Shown here: positions 44,341 through 57,399 of the stretch, piece by piece
Layout: each line of letters starts with the position of its first letter
How positions within the stretch are numbered: the first letter of the stretch is position 1
NCBI GenBank assembly: GCA_947652605.1
Contig: OX393578.1
Span: forward strand, 3,410,001-3,474,000
Source: Elmis aenea
Lineage: Eukaryota > Arthropoda > Insecta > Coleoptera > Elmidae
Reading direction: 5' to 3'
Length of the DNA stretch: 64,000 nt
Notes under the pieces: model-generated
The model's input: only the letters and a program-made list of their open reading frames with translations
Told to the model about the DNA's origin: nothing
Database searches by the model: none
Program-made: the position numbers and the translations under genes

Positions 44341-46139
44341 ATATTTTTAAACTCTTCTACAATAATTATAATCAAAAATCGAACACTCAACATTAACACA
44401 CATTTATTGCAGTTCAAGAAATTCCTGCAAAGATCTTATATTTATTATTAACTTATAAAGTCATCACAATTTTTCTTTGTAAGTGGAGAATCCAAAAATA
44501 CGTCTCCTCAGACAATTCCTGAGTTTATTTCCATCATTAATCTACAACGGTGTAAGAGATACTGACTTTTTAATTTGACGCTGAAAAATCGCCAGGCTTA
44601 TCATTCTGCTCTCCTGAAATATTCCACTTTTGTTGAGTAAATGTCGACCCGATAAATAATACAAGTCGAATGGAAAAACTTTCGTTCTCATAAAATTTTC
44701 GTTCGATTTTTCTTGAAATATAGTTAAAATTTAGCAAGTTCTGTTAGCAGAATTCTTAATTACATTAGTTGCGCGGTTTTCTTAAAGATTTTGTTGTGTT
44801 GTTTTTTGTTTTAAACAAAAGCATCGCTGTATTGCTCTATGAAGTAGGTAACTTTTGTGCCATTTGACCGACCTTGTTTCTATTACGGTTTAAAAGTTAC
44901 CCATGGTAAGCCTCGAATTCTAGACACACTGTAGACGTTTAGAACAAGAATTACCTTTTTTTTGCAAATCACTTTGCCTAGAACTTTCCAAAATTCGGAA
45001 TCGCTCCCTTAGTTTAGAAATTTCATCTCCTCTTTGTGTGGTATCCTAACGTTAACGGTTTTTAATGCGTAATTGTATGGATAATCAATTATCTGCTTGA
45101 CTGCTGTCTCCATTAAATCGAATAATCGACGCCAAATTTTCCCAACAATTCTGCTGACAAATCAAACAGCCGGCCGCGAAAACAACCGCAAATAACGGGC
45201 GTAATGGTTAAAAAAGACCTGAAAACGAAGCTAAAATATTCATTTGATGTTTCGCCATTATTCTGCTACTGATGGCAAATAATAAAAACAATTTTCCTTT
45301 CATAAACAACGATTATTAGTTCAAAACGTTACGTCGTGTGCCTGTGGCAATTTCAATTTTAACATTAAAGTTTAATCGTGGTTCAACCAGCTCAATACGC
45401 TACAAAGGCACAACCTGAACGTGGAAAATTTGAGAAAATTTAAAACGCAAGCACTTAATTATATTATGTATCTCTTGACTTTTATAAGCGTTCCACGCAA
45501 TATTTGTAAGCAATTTCATTAAATATTTCGCTATAGCGCAAAGCAAGCACAACCCTGCTGTGTTTTTGCTTGTGAAACTAAAAAAAAAACATGAAAGTAT
45601 TTTATAACGCCGGCAGCTACTCATTTATATTAATTAGTGCGCTTTGAAAAACAGACTTTAATTAAATTAAAGTAAAGGTATACAAAATACAGGTAAAATA
45701 TTGCCTGGGGATATATATTTTGCATTTTTAAGTTTACGTATAAAATCAAGCTACAAGGTAATTATTCCACTACTGTGCATTCTACTTAACGGATAAGCGT
45801 TACTTAACAATTCAAAAGCACCTTACCGCAAACTGGAAACCAACAGTTGTACAAATTTATTTTGAAAACCACCTGCTCTTTAGCGGTTTACAGCTAAACT
45901 AAACTATTGACTACTTAAAACGCCGGTACAGTCGACAGTAAAGTTTTAAAATTATAACAGTTAAGAGAAATGTGTTTGCTAAAAACATTCTCAAAGCCGT
46001 AATCACCAGTAACAATGAAATACTTAAATATTCTTCATGTAAGAAGTCAGGCAGTTATCGGTTTTGTTCTACAAACAATGTAAGTACTAAATCTCCCTGT
46101 GGACAATCGTCGTGTTTTTTTAGTAACAATTCAATGTTG
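44341..46139. other. Gene-free; higher-complexity stretch at 45030-45320
   Basis: No gene was recognised. Between 45030 and 45320 the sequence is less repetitive and has ATCAATTA, CATTAAAT and GTAATGG words that could be homeodomain sites. This is only suggestive. Confidence 0.35.
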
Positions 46140-46318
46140 GGCGTCAAAATTGACAAGATAACGTAATTGCATGTGTATATTAGCCAAAAAACCGTTAAAA
46201 TCGTAGGTATTATGTGATCGTAGAAAAAGTATGCTACATAGCACGAGCTGTAAAGCAATTACGCAAGTTTTCAACTCGTGCGTAATATGCTTCTTACAAC
46301 TCTTGTTATGTATTATAC
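46140..46318 (-). mobile_element. Hairpin MITE family H, copy 3 (inverted, partial)
   Basis: Read on the minus strand this has the same start (TACATAACAAGAGTTGTAAG), hairpin and TTACGTTATCTTGTCAATTTT tail as the two plus-strand copies. Similarity ends near 46140, so it is shorter. Confidence 0.75.
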
Positions 46319-47082
46319 TATTAACGGTCGAAAGTGATTATTGATGTAGATTTATAGACAGAAATGGTTCATTATCTTTTGCGATTGTCTAATTTGTTTA
46401 ACAACAATGTATGATGGATCTTACTTCTTTATTTGGAGTCATTTTAGATAGAAAAAATTAAAATGTTTGTAAAACAAGCTTATAGCATTTCATAAAATTT
46501 TGTCATGATACTCAAAACGATCCCCAGGAGAGAACATTTTAACGGTGATGACAATATCATTCTAGGGACGTCCAATCGATTATTATTTCGGTGAAACATG
46601 TTATATTATGTTTAGCCCACGGTTTTATAAGCTAATCAAATTAAACTCGACCACAATAATTCCGGCTGCTATTGGTATATGCGCCCTAATGTAAATTTAA
46701 TATTGTAGAATTCCTGGAAATGCAAAATTTACCGGATTTCAATAATTAACGAGTCGTTTTTTCGACAGACACGCGCGCGTTCGTCAAAAAATAATCTCCT
46801 TGATACCGTACTTAAGCAGATTACTTTATATATAAATAAAATAAAGTTAGCAAATCCTTGGATTACGCCTGTCAAGCAGTGCGAGATATTTTATTTCAAT
46901 GAAAGTGCTCAGAGAAAAACGAAAATTGTTCGTTACGGTTTAATGAAGTTTTAGGTCCTTTACGAAGTTAAATTGTGATCAGAAATCAAAATCATAAAGG
47001 TTTCATTAAAGAACATTGTATTTTCTAATTATTTTATCTTTAAAAAATTGCGCCATTTAATAGCTTTAAAAGTGTCCTATCA
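46319..47082. other. Gene-free DNA
   Basis: No gene or repeat was recognised. Confidence 0.45.
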
Positions 47083-47917
47083 TACAGGGTGTTTCGTAAA
47101 AAATGCGAAAAAATTCGGCAGGGGATTCCTTATCATAAATGAAGGGGGTTCTTTCATGTAAATTTTTTTCCTTAGGCGTCTCCTTTCGGAGTTACCCCTA
47201 AAGGGGAACGGTAAAATTAGGATATTATTTTATATCTCAAATTTGGATAAATGTAGGACAATGATATTTGGTAGATGTTTTATGCTTATTTAAAAGTTTC
47301 CCATAGTAATATTTTCAATCATCTCCCACCTTCACAGAGGGCCGAAAAGTGCGAACCCACTTGGTTTTTTAATCAGAACTTTTTGGTGGGTTTTTTCTTT
47401 GAAAGCTTGGTTTATTTAGAAACTTTTTTAAATCTTTAACTTATCTCGTTTTGTATTGGAATATTCAATTATTAAATTTTAAAGGTGCCTGTTCACTTAT
47501 ATCATTTTTTACTCAAAAACTATAGGTTTTACAAGAGAAGTTAAGGAATAAAAAAAGTGTCTAAATAAAACAAGCTCTTAAAAAACATATTTTTAATCGC
47601 AAAATTTCAACCCACCAAAAAGTTCCAATAGAAAAACTAACTAACACTTTTTAACCCTCTGTGAAGGTGGGAGACGATTGAAAATATTACTATGGGAAAC
47701 CTTTCAATAAGCATAAGACATCTACCAAATATCACTCTCCTAAATATATCCAAATTTGAGAAAAAAAAATAAAAACCTAATGTTACCACTCCCCTTTAGG
47801 GGGATGTTTCTCCGAAGGGAGACGTTTAAGGAAAAAAAATTATATAAAAGACCTCCCTCAATTTTTGACAAGAAATCACCTCCAGAATTTTTGGCATTTT
47901 CTACGAAAGACCCTGTA
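47083..47917. mobile_element. Foldback element, family F, copy 2
   Basis: It starts TACAGGGTGTTTCGTAAAAA and ends with ACCCTGTA. Both arms carry the family-F landmarks, including GGCGTCTCCTTTCGGAGTTA on the left and its inverse on the right, and TCCCATAGTAATATTTTCAA with its inverse. It is about 200 bases shorter than the copy at 41206, mainly by lacking the central palindrome. TA borders are present. Confidence 0.88.
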
Positions 47918-48035
47918 TAATATAAAAATCAATTATCTTTTCCGACACACTTTTTTTAGAAATTTATAAAACCTACTGTGTACTATGAGAACACCAATAT
48001 TTTAATAGATATGTTTTTAATTTTTTTGGGTTTTG

Positions 48036-48081
48036 ACACGACCCGGTTAATCCACTCCCCGGTTAATCGAGAGGTACTGTA
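48036..48081. mobile_element. Solo end of a pogo/Tigger-like transposon
   Basis: Read on the minus strand it is TACAGTACCTCTCGATTAAC followed by CGGGGAGTGGATTAACCGGG. Terminal repeats of this kind, with a CTCGATTAACCGG-like core repeated twice, are seen in pogo/Tigger-type elements. No second end was found. Confidence 0.5.
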
Positions 48082-50072
48082 AAAACCCAAGAAAACGCCA
48101 CTGGAATCTTTAGTCGTTGCCTTTTCTCGCCTCGCTCCATAAACGAATTTAATTTTAATACGCTTTTCATTGTCAGCACGTGAGAATTAATTTGCTACTT
48201 CTGTTTCTATCGTGCAACATACATTTTCAGTTTCTAAGCTAGATGACATGCCTCGGGTAATTCCATTATCCTTTTGAACTTACGACCCAAAGGACTACGA
48301 ATTACTAACCACACAAGTGGTCGCCGATCTGCAATAAACTCAACGGCAAAGGAGCTGCTTATTATTTTTTCAGACCGTGACCTTAACAAAGCTATAAAAG
48401 ATGCTATAAGGTCATAGGAGAGTAAGTATTGCAATAAAAAGTCCTGTGGTACATCTTCGTTTAAATAATCGTCACGCGAAACTTAGAATGGCTTGCAAAT
48501 TAATGTATTTCTATCGATTTATAGAACTTTAGTGCACACCATATCAACAGGAATGCCTCAAAAGCATGTGTCTATGTATTTAGTACAGATAATTGGTATA
48601 CATTTTTTTTTACCTGTATATTTTGCACGAATGAACTTGGACGTATTTGTGTTTATTTTGATGTTTCTCCGTTCTGGCTACACAAACTTTTTAAACAGTT
48701 TTTAGCCGTAAAATGTATTTACCGTTAACGTAATGACTTGTAAACAAGAATTATTCGAACCAATAAAATTTAAGACCTACATAATCCGAAAACTCGTTCA
48801 TTATTGTGACTGCAATGCCATTACTGCGCATAAAAATCACTTAATTACCCCGATTTTAAATACATTTAACACAAAATGTAAGTTTTATTGCAAACAATGT
48901 TATTAGCATTTAAACTGGAGCTAATTCGTCTTTAAAACTTTTATTACATAGAAGCTAATAAACGGTGGGATATTGAGCCAACAGTGAGTTCATCTACATC
49001 AGCGTTAGCTTCTATCAAATTTTAAAAACGCATTATAACGAGAATCAATATACTTTTAGATATTCTTCAGCAGAATTCCCTTGAAATTTAATCTTACACA
49101 CAAGAGTCGTCCGTGTTTTATTGCTTTCACTAAAAATTTGACTTGCAAATGTCTGAACGTTATAATTTGTAAATGCGATAGCTATGAATACTTCGCACTT
49201 TAATTTTTTTCTGGCCAATGCTTTTACAGAATTTGACTGTCATAAGGGACACATCGATTACAAGTAAAAATACACAAAAAGCACACAGTTCCATGCAATT
49301 TTCCCTTTTTATTAAATAAAAGCTCACTGTTTGACGAATACACTGCCCGTATTTTTTTGTTTCTAGAAAGTTTTTTGTTATCGTTTATTAATTTGGATGT
49401 TCGTAAGTTTTTTTATGAACTTGCGTCGTTTATTGTTAGCAAATATTTGTATATTTGCAGAGTTTTAAATTTAAAGCAGTTTTAAGAAAGGAACCGCCTA
49501 AAATCACAAAGGAGCGTTTATTTAAAAAGGCTCCTGTGCATACAAAAAGGGGTAAGTCGTTGGTGAAGTAAATTTCAAGTTTGAAGTACCTTTTTTAAAC
49601 CCCGGAAGTCAAAACGGCGCTCTTAGTATAATAAAGAGAAAATTTAATCGCCACCAGTACCAAACATCTTGAAACGGAGTTGATAATGCACAGAAATATT
49701 TGATATACAGAAGATTCTCGATATACGACGTATTTAGTTTTGTAGGACGACGTATAATGAATCAGCGTTTACTAAACATTAATTTCCTACTAAAATTATA
49801 CATTATGTGAAAGATCAATAATATAATTTTAATGGAAAAGTATAGGGGTATAAATGGATTGTATTTTCTTTTTTTATTGTGCACTAATTTTAATTCAGAG
49901 TTCAGATTAACAAAAAAATTATTGAAGTAAAACATAGTACATGAACGTGGTACATAATATATATATTTTTTAAATTTGACATAAAAAGGAATACTGCCTC
50001 AATACAATAAACTATCCAGGACATTTTACCATACTGAAGGCAACACCACAAACCATAAGGTGAGTGTGGCTA
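48082..50072. other. Gene-free DNA with a second possible pogo/Tigger-like end
   Basis: TACAGAAGATTCTCGATATA at 49706 is another terminal-repeat-like sequence without a partner. The frames at 48234-48434 and 48493-48705 have no motif. Confidence 0.4.
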
Positions 50073-50393
50073 TCATTTTAGTAAAGTACTAAAGTAACCA
50101 CCTACTTTAACAATTTTATGTCTATCAGATAAATAAGTTTTAAATAAAATAAGGGCACTACGCCTTATTCCAATTGAATTTAATTTTTTAAGTAGTATAA
50201 TATGGTTCACGGTGTCAAATGCTTTTGCTAAGGCTAGGAATATGGCGGCACATGGGGTGGAATTGTCCAGAGAGTTATATATTTTTTCTGTTAGTTTAGC
50301 AATGGCATCTTTTGTCCCTCCATTAGGAACGAATCCGAATTGCTTATCTGAGATGATTTTATTAGTGTTGAGGAATAAAGTTAGTACCTGATG
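50073..50393 (-). pseudogene. Jockey/CR1-like LINE reverse transcriptase fragment, dead motif A
   Basis: An open minus-strand stretch without a start codon encodes the first part of a LINE RT domain: KIISDKQFGFVPNGGTKDAI, then LTEKIYNSLDNSTPCAAIFL, ALAKAFDTVNHIILLKKLNS, then LFKTYLSDRHKIVKVG. In this family RT motif A reads FLDLxKAFDTV; here the catalytic aspartate is an alanine (FLALAKAFDTV), so the enzyme would be inactive even if complete. The frame ends at a TGA, and the following GVPQG and YADD blocks are not recognisable. The identification is firm, the clade less so. Confidence 0.9.
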
Positions 50394-52172
50394 TTAAAAA
50401 TTTTGAGCTAAATTAAGATCTAAAATGAAATTAAGAGGAATAGCAAATACAATTGTACTTAAAAACCATATTTGTTTAATTAGCGAAAGAAAATGTTTGA
50501 TTTAAATTATAATACAAAAGCTTAATAAATAAACGAACGAATAAAGCTGATTTTTGTTTTTTTTTTGTTCCGTAGCGTGCTTGAGTTAAACTTATATTCA
50601 AAGGTAGTTTTGCAATTACAAAATAATTAATTGGACGTTCAAATAAATAAAGACAAACTGCTTTACTCAAAGAACTGTTTGTTTAAATTAATTATCTACA
50701 TGAAATAATTGAAAATAAATACTTCTACGTAAAGAGATAAAAATAATACCCTCGTCTTGTGTAAGGATTTAATATACCTTGGTTTTTCATCTCGAATTTT
50801 TAGCTACCAGCACGGTTTTGTTGCTTGCAAATTTATTTTAAAACTGTAGCTTTCGGGAGGCATTTTTAACAGTAACAGAAATACCGCTGTTAACGTTGCT
50901 AACGTCAAATTTGACTTTCCAAACGGCTTTAATGAAATACTTCAACAATAGCCCGCCAAATAAAATTTAATAAGCGTTGCCGAAGTGAAGTTTTCGACAG
51001 TGATGTGTTTTTTTTTTTAACAACGAAAGGGAAAGACAGTTTAGCATCTGCTGTTAAAACAAAATATGGTTTTAGAAGACGGAGTTTTTTTACAATATTA
51101 CGTTTTTGACCTGTAAACAAACGAGTTCTACAAATTATATTTTAGTTAGCTTTAAATAAGCTGGCTTAGAAGCTTAACATTTTTGCGATTAGGTTTTCAA
51201 TTTAAGTCATGAAGAACAAAATCTTCATAATATTGAAATTCAAGAATTGTTAAAAAAAAATAAAAACATTTTTGAACCCAATGTAGATTTATTACTTTTT
51301 TGGCAGGGACGACAAATTTAAGCTGTTGAGTATTTCGGTTATTTAGGTGTGAAGAGCGGGAAAAGTACCAATTTAAAGAAAATTTATAACGATAGGAACT
51401 GGACGTCAAAGGATTGTAGATGAAACATAAAATGAAAACTATAATGTGGTGTTGTAAATAGTTTTGTAAAAATTAAGGGGTAAATTGAATAATAAGTAAG
51501 TGCAAATTTTTTATGAGACGCTTAGAAATCAATGAAGAGATCGACTCGGAAAAGTAGGATTTTCCCCCAACCAAGATTAATACTTGTAGAGTTCGTTTTT
51601 GAGATTACCAGAAGATTTGTGCATAAAACAAAACAAGTCCTTCACAAGAAAGTGGAGAGAGTTCGCTAAAACTCACATCAACAAGACAAATCCTCTTTGG
51701 AACGAACAGTTTTCAACTTAAATTTTTACTAATGATTGATAATTCCGGCACTTAAAAGTTAACTGTAGTAAGTGTTACGCTTTGCATGAGGTTACGACAT
51801 CTAAGTTGACGTGTGTATTTGGGTTTTCTTTGAAATAATAAGCGCACAGCTTTTGAACTAACTTTGCTCTCAGCCTTTTATGCAGCCTGATTAAAATTCG
51901 AGTTCCAAGATGGGAATTTTGCGTGTTATAAGAGCTAAACCATAGGGTTGAATTTTGTGGAGTTACTAAATTTTATACTGACTAATAACGTCGCTACAGA
52001 TTTGAAAAAGGATCAAGATTAAGAGACGTAGCAGGTAATAAGCATAACATTGCAAAAGAAAAAAGAGACGACTCAAAATAACGACTTAAGAAATTTGTAA
52101 ACTGTATTTTTGAAAAAAAATAATTAACTGAATGTTTTTGTCAAGTTTATACATATTTCTATTCATATATAT
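50394..52172. other. Gene-free AT-rich DNA
   Basis: Several 60-70-codon minus-strand frames here have no motif and are probably chance. Confidence 0.45.
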
Positions 52173-52447
52173 AAATCGGTTCTATAGCGTCTGTCGGCGC
52201 TGTCCGATCTCCAGACTGTTCCTCTACCCCTTCCCATCCTGCCACTGGTCCTCTTGCAGATTTCTTTCGCTCATAGCTCTCTGGATGCCCTCGTTCCAGG
52301 TCTTCCTGGGTCTGCTTCGTTTTCTCCTTTCAAGAGCGATTTAGTCAAGCGTTCTTTTTGGAAGTCGATGGTCTGCCATCCTTCTTACATATCCGTACCA
52401 AATCAGTTGTCGTCTCTCTGCCTATTGTAGTTTCCCTCAGTCCGAAT
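52173..52447 (-). pseudogene. RTE-like LINE copy B, C-terminal tail
   Basis: Read on the minus strand, this aligns with the ends of copies A and C. It has GLRETTIG, a frameshift, LIWYGYVRRMADHRLPK, then RPRKTWNEGIQRAMSERNLQ and the 3' motif GAACCGATTT. Only the last quarter of the ORF2 tail is present. It is in opposite orientation to copies A and C. Confidence 0.88.
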
Positions 52448-54155
52448 AATTATTAATTAATAAAAATACCTTTTAGACTAGGTTTCATTGGTATGTTTGA
52501 AGTAGGTTCTAACGAAAATGTACCTACAAATTCGTAGTGATAGAACAAACACTTATGAAACTGTTATCGATTTAAGAACTTGCATTATTTGTTGTAAAGA
52601 TTATATAGTGTAAAATTGTGGTAAATCTTTCTTAGACGAGACTTCCTATGTACAATTTTCCGACACTAATCTTGCAACAAATTTAATTACGCGTAGCTTT
52701 CTTTGATCCAGATTTTACGTTTTTATGATCTCTAATAAACTCTCATTAAGTTAAAAGCTTTAATTAAAGGGCTCCGTTCAACGAAACTCAGATAAATGTC
52801 ATTTATAACAATGAAGTTATTTAGAAGAATCGAAAACATTAGGGTTTATCAGAAATCAAAGCGTTTGAAATCGTTTCACCGGGTCACAAAGGGAGTGGAG
52901 AGCGGAAATAAGCTATATTGGTTTGAAAATGTTCAACAAATGAGTGAAACATGAAGTAGCAACTTAAAACAAAACTATTGTGAATAATATAGTACGAATC
53001 CAAATGCTAGCAGAAGAAATTTTTAGGTATCTGCAGTTTCTACTAATTATGTAGAATAGAAGGTAATGATAGTATACAGCATGACTGTTATTATTATAAA
53101 TAATTATGTGAAATGGAGCTTTATGTATTAAGTTGTGCGTATGAAATGTATATTTTACACCCTGGCGGAAGCTACATTTTATGGGGAATAGTTTATTACT
53201 AGCTGTAAAATGTGCATCAGGTTTGTTATAACGAACTAACAACGTTTATATACGTAAACCACGAACTAGATAAATACAGAGAAATTATTGCATATAAAAG
53301 GATCAAATTACGAAAATTATTACGTACGTATGCGTATATAATTCACTTTGCAGCAATGCCTCACCATAGATTATGGGTAATTCTATTTTTTTGTTAAATA
53401 TTGTAAGGAAAAACCCTAAGGAAACTCTTAAAACTAATATTTTAAACCGTTATGTGCGGCTTTATGTATTTTTTAATTCTTTGAATACACTTGAAAGTTC
53501 TGTTCATAAAGTTCAATCAAATATTCTCATTGATTTTATGATGAATCGAGTTTGCTTCACTGGACTGTTCTTGTTATTATTTTTACAGCAATTTTTCGGC
53601 TTGGTGAAATTTCGGAAATTCCTGGGTAGGCGTTGTGAACCCTTAGATGACCGCGGGTCACGACCGCCTGTCTAAATAATTCAAGCAAATTGGGTAGTTA
53701 GCGTATCTGGGATGAAATTATCAACTAATAATTTTGAAAAGTTCAGTATGTATAAGATTTTTAGTCTGGGGCGCAATTGTGTTGGCTTTGAACACACGAG
53801 AGCATATTTTTACATGATATACCTAGCCATGAAAGAGTATGTAACAGTTCGCTAAGAACTTTGTACTTTATTTTTGATTGCTTTCTAAATTTTTTTGTAA
53901 GCTCGTGATCGTCTGTTGTAGTGATTGGGCCCTTGGCGTTAGCTTGCAGTTCACCAGTCACTAGATGGGTTTAAAACAACATTAAATAAAACACTAATGA
54001 TTTTGAAACGAAGCTCATTTATCTATATTCCTCGTCAGCTCTCTCACAGCTATCCAAAATAATTTTATTAGTGTCACAATAATTGTACGGAGTGAAATTT
54101 CTCCGTCGTACTCGAATTTGTTTCATAAAAATGTCAACAGCGTGAATAGTTAAAG
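52448..54155. other. Gene-free DNA
   Basis: No coding or repeat signal was recognised. The frames at 53373-53675 and 53761-53961 show no known motif. Confidence 0.45.
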
Positions 54156-54159
54156 ATTC

Positions 54160-54385
54160 AGCTCCCAGCGAGTGATTCACCAGGAAGAACCATCACCTGA
54201 AAATTATATCAAAAGGGAACGCGCAGCCCGGCTCCCAGCGATTGCTCGCCAAGAAGGTCTTTCGCGTATGTAGGAGATTCTCTGTGCTTCAGCACCTAGC
54301 GCAAAACGTCAAGAAGAACCCACATGAAAAGGAAAAGGAAAATTTTTGTATATAAGAAATACAGAGTTAGGCTCCTAGTGCAGAA
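54160..54385 (+). repeat. Degenerate minisatellite (GGCTCCCAGCG units)
   Basis: GCTCCCAGCGAGTGATTCAC, GCTCCCAGCGATTGCTCGCC, CAGCACCTAGCGCAAAACG and GCTCCTAGTGCAGAACG recur with spacings of roughly 60-80 bases and are mostly followed by AAGAAGAACC-like sequence. The units are more GC-rich than their surroundings. They run straight into repeat D copy 2 and may be part of the same element. Confidence 0.55.
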
Positions 54386-54389
54386 CGTT

Positions 54390-54680
54390 TTTTCCCCGGA
54401 ACCGTTTAAGATTTTTTTAAAAACTTTGCACCAATTTACTTGCAAAGGATGCGCACATTGGTAAATAGAAGAATTGCGATTTTATCTCTGACGGTTTCAT
54501 GGCCAAAGCGATCGCAAAAATTACGTTTATTATTCAACTTTTCAGTTTTTCCCCTATTTTTCCGAAGGAATTGGCCAGTGGCACGTATAACTCTGCAAAA
54601 CATTTAGTTTTAATTTTCTTAGTGCAATAAACATAGCCTTGACAACATAATCGTGACCTTCTTTGGTAAGTAATGCGAAA
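54390..54680 (+). repeat. Dispersed repeat D, copy 2
   Basis: This copy aligns with 23955-24260 in the same orientation, sharing CCGGAACCGTTTA, TTTACTTGCAAAGGA, GGTTTCATGGCCAA and GGCCAGTGGCACGTA. Its class is unknown. Confidence 0.75.
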
Positions 54681-55873
54681 GTCAAAAATAACAGTTGACG
54701 CACTGATAAATTTTTGGGCATGGATATTTTGTTTGGGTTATTTTCAAAAAGAAACGAAACAATCTGATGTCATTAAATTAAAGTTTCGTAATGGCAGAAA
54801 ACAAAACAAAACACCAAAATGACTACGTGCATCCCTCTGGCTTAATTAATTATTTTCATTAACACTCGTCTAGAAGTTTTAATGTCTTAAAAAGTATTTC
54901 CAGTTTAAATTATACGTCGGGGCAGGAACACACCGCCGACGTGGGCCGTACGTGCTGGCATTCCGCAACAAAACTACGTAATGAATTGGATAAGTTAAAA
55001 TTTGATTTAACTTATAACATAAGTAAGCAAGTTAATGAAGTTAAAACACTTCGGAACTTTAACATAGCGCCCGCACGGTGGAAACTTTGAAGTAAAGAAG
55101 TCGTCACTAAAAGGCCGATGTATTTTAAACACTGCCACCCAGTTGATAGTTTAAACTTTAAGGGAAACAGCCAATATGTTTTATTTACATTTAACGCTCA
55201 CAAAATATTAAATTTAAATAAAATTACCTTTACCGACAACCTCATATCGTTGTTCAAATATTTACCCCGTCTCTTTTGGGCACAAAATGTAATTTTCTGT
55301 GGATAAGCAGACATAAAACAAGAGACTTGTATGTCAAGTTTTAATCGTGACCTATAATGAAGAGTCATGTAGAGAAATCAAATCCTGCCAAGGATTATTT
55401 TTTGCAAAACCTCCTGCTTACACACAGATTGATTTTAATTTGTTTAACTTTAGAGTCACTTTAAATAAGGAGTAACTCGAGCGTGTACTCTAATGCACTA
55501 GACAACTTTAATTGGAGTGTTCTGAAACGAATTACCGCTGAAATTTACACCTCAGTAATTTCATTAAAAGCAATGAATTTCATTTTTTAGTCCGCATCCG
55601 GCAAGTTCGTAGTACGAGAAACGATAATTGCATTAATAATTATGCATATTCATTGCTGTTTCCACCACATGCAAATTAAAGATAAAGTGAAACATGAAAT
55701 GAAAGTTGAGCTGGCGTTAGAAATTGATATACTTGAATGCATAAGTCAAGAAATTTAACTAATAACTTAGCTGGGATCAATTTTGACGAGCGTTCCCTAC
55801 TTTCTCTGTATTGGCAGCTGATTCTAAAATCTAAATGCATGTGTGAAGCCCTATTTAATTTGGTTAAAGCAAC
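54681..55873. other. Gene-free; possible regulatory stretch at 55540-55680
   Basis: No gene was recognised. Around 55630-55680 the sequence has AATTATGCATATTCAT and ATGCAAAT, which resemble POU/homeodomain sites, in a stretch of higher complexity. This is only suggestive. Confidence 0.35.
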
Positions 55874-55939
55874 AACCTTGAAGATGTCCCCGATAAAGGA
55901 GGACGAAACGTCGCTTATGAAGAAACCTTCGACGCGGTT
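55874..55939 (+). ncRNA. Relic hammerhead-ribozyme-like fold
   Basis: The order of elements matches a type I hammerhead. Stem I AACC (55874) pairs with GGTT (55936). A core TTGAAGA stands where the consensus is CUGANGA. Stem II is GTCC/GGAC. GAAA follows at 55905-55908, then stem III CGTCG/CGACG. Two essential points are off: the first core base is T instead of C, and only one base instead of two lies between stem III and stem I where cleavage would occur. If the match is real this is an inactive relic, probably from a retroelement such as a Penelope-like element, which are known to carry hammerheads. It could also be coincidence. Confidence 0.3.
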
Positions 55940-55982
55940 CCAGCCCGGAAACAACTTGGACATCGGCCGCGGAAGCCTATAA

Positions 55983-57399
55983 CATGGATTGATGCTTAGG
56001 TTATTCTTTTAGAAATGAAGACGCCACAATATTTTGGAGAAGCAAAAAGCTACCGACATATTGAACATGTAATACCAACATGAAAAATAATTTTTTTAAC
56101 ACAATATAGCGATTTTTATTTAAAAAAAAAACATAAGTCAGTTTATTTTATTTTTAATGCAGCATTATTTGAAGTTGTGCGTAGGATGACATAAGACCGT
56201 CAAAGATATTATACAATAAAATAAGCAACTAGTAACTTCAATCAAGAGCAAAGATTGGAAACTTATTACAGATTTACTTGGAAATAATAACAATTAATGA
56301 GATCCTTAATATTGCCTTCGGCTTTTCCTCAAAGTAACACGACACACTTCCCCTATCAAATTACAAACTCGCAGCTAGATAGAAATTTCAGTTAATTAAG
56401 TGTATGTCTAATTAAAATTATTGTTTTACAACACACACACACATATATGAATCACAATAACTTTCCAAAAGTTTCAAGATGTAAAATTTGAACATAACTT
56501 TGTTCAAAATTATGATAAGGCAAGAAATATTTATGGTAAAATGTCTTAAGGAAAATTGGAATTATTACTGAAAACATATACAGGATGTCCCAGCCCCAGC
56601 CAAGACGAATTATTCGATAGCTCTGTTATTAGTAATAATATTTAAAAAAGACAATTTTTATCATTATCGGTAAAGTGTTTCCCAAATTCAATTCTTTACT
56701 GAAAATATCCAATCTAAAACATACCTATATCTAACATGAACTTTACTTAATTTTTGTTTTATAAAATATAGGGACAGCCAAGTTAGTAGTCTATCGATTA
56801 TGGAATATTAAAACTTTTTTACAAGTCGGTTAGTATCACATAATTAAGATTTTTTAAGCGAACTTATCAGAGTATATCTTCTTGATTAGATTTTAAATTA
56901 ATTTATTTAGAGTGGATGGTAACTCTTTAATTAACTTAAAATAGCGATGCAGCTTGAAAACTTTCTTGCTTGCATAATATTGTCGTCTAAAGTTTACCAA
57001 TCTTTATCCTATATGTATGTAAAGCTCTGAAGGAGTTTAAATAAAGTTATATTTCAGAAAAGCATTTCTGCAGAAACGAAACTAGTTTAACGTGCCGCGA
57101 GGCATAATCCTCAGAATGATAGGCCAGTTCTGTAGGTTATTCCCTGTGGATGATTCCAGTTCGACAAGTTATAAAATACCGACGCCATATAACTAATCTT
57201 AATCTTCTCGTCCTTCGTTGAAAGTACTTTTTGAACGACTCCACGGCATGTGTTGGAAAGTTTGTTGTTTTATTTGTTAAGTCTGAAGTGTCTCTACTTA
57301 TAATATGTCGTAAAATTAATTAATATATCCCTTAAAATTACATTATTCATCACATATGCAAATTTGCATGGCATGAAAAGAAATATACATTGAACACTC
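55983..57399. other. Gene-free DNA with one solo element end
   Basis: TACAGGATGTCCCAGCCCCAG at 56577, followed by GAATTATTCGATAGCTC, matches the outer end of the large palindrome (compare 32109-32150). Nothing else was recognised. Confidence 0.5.
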
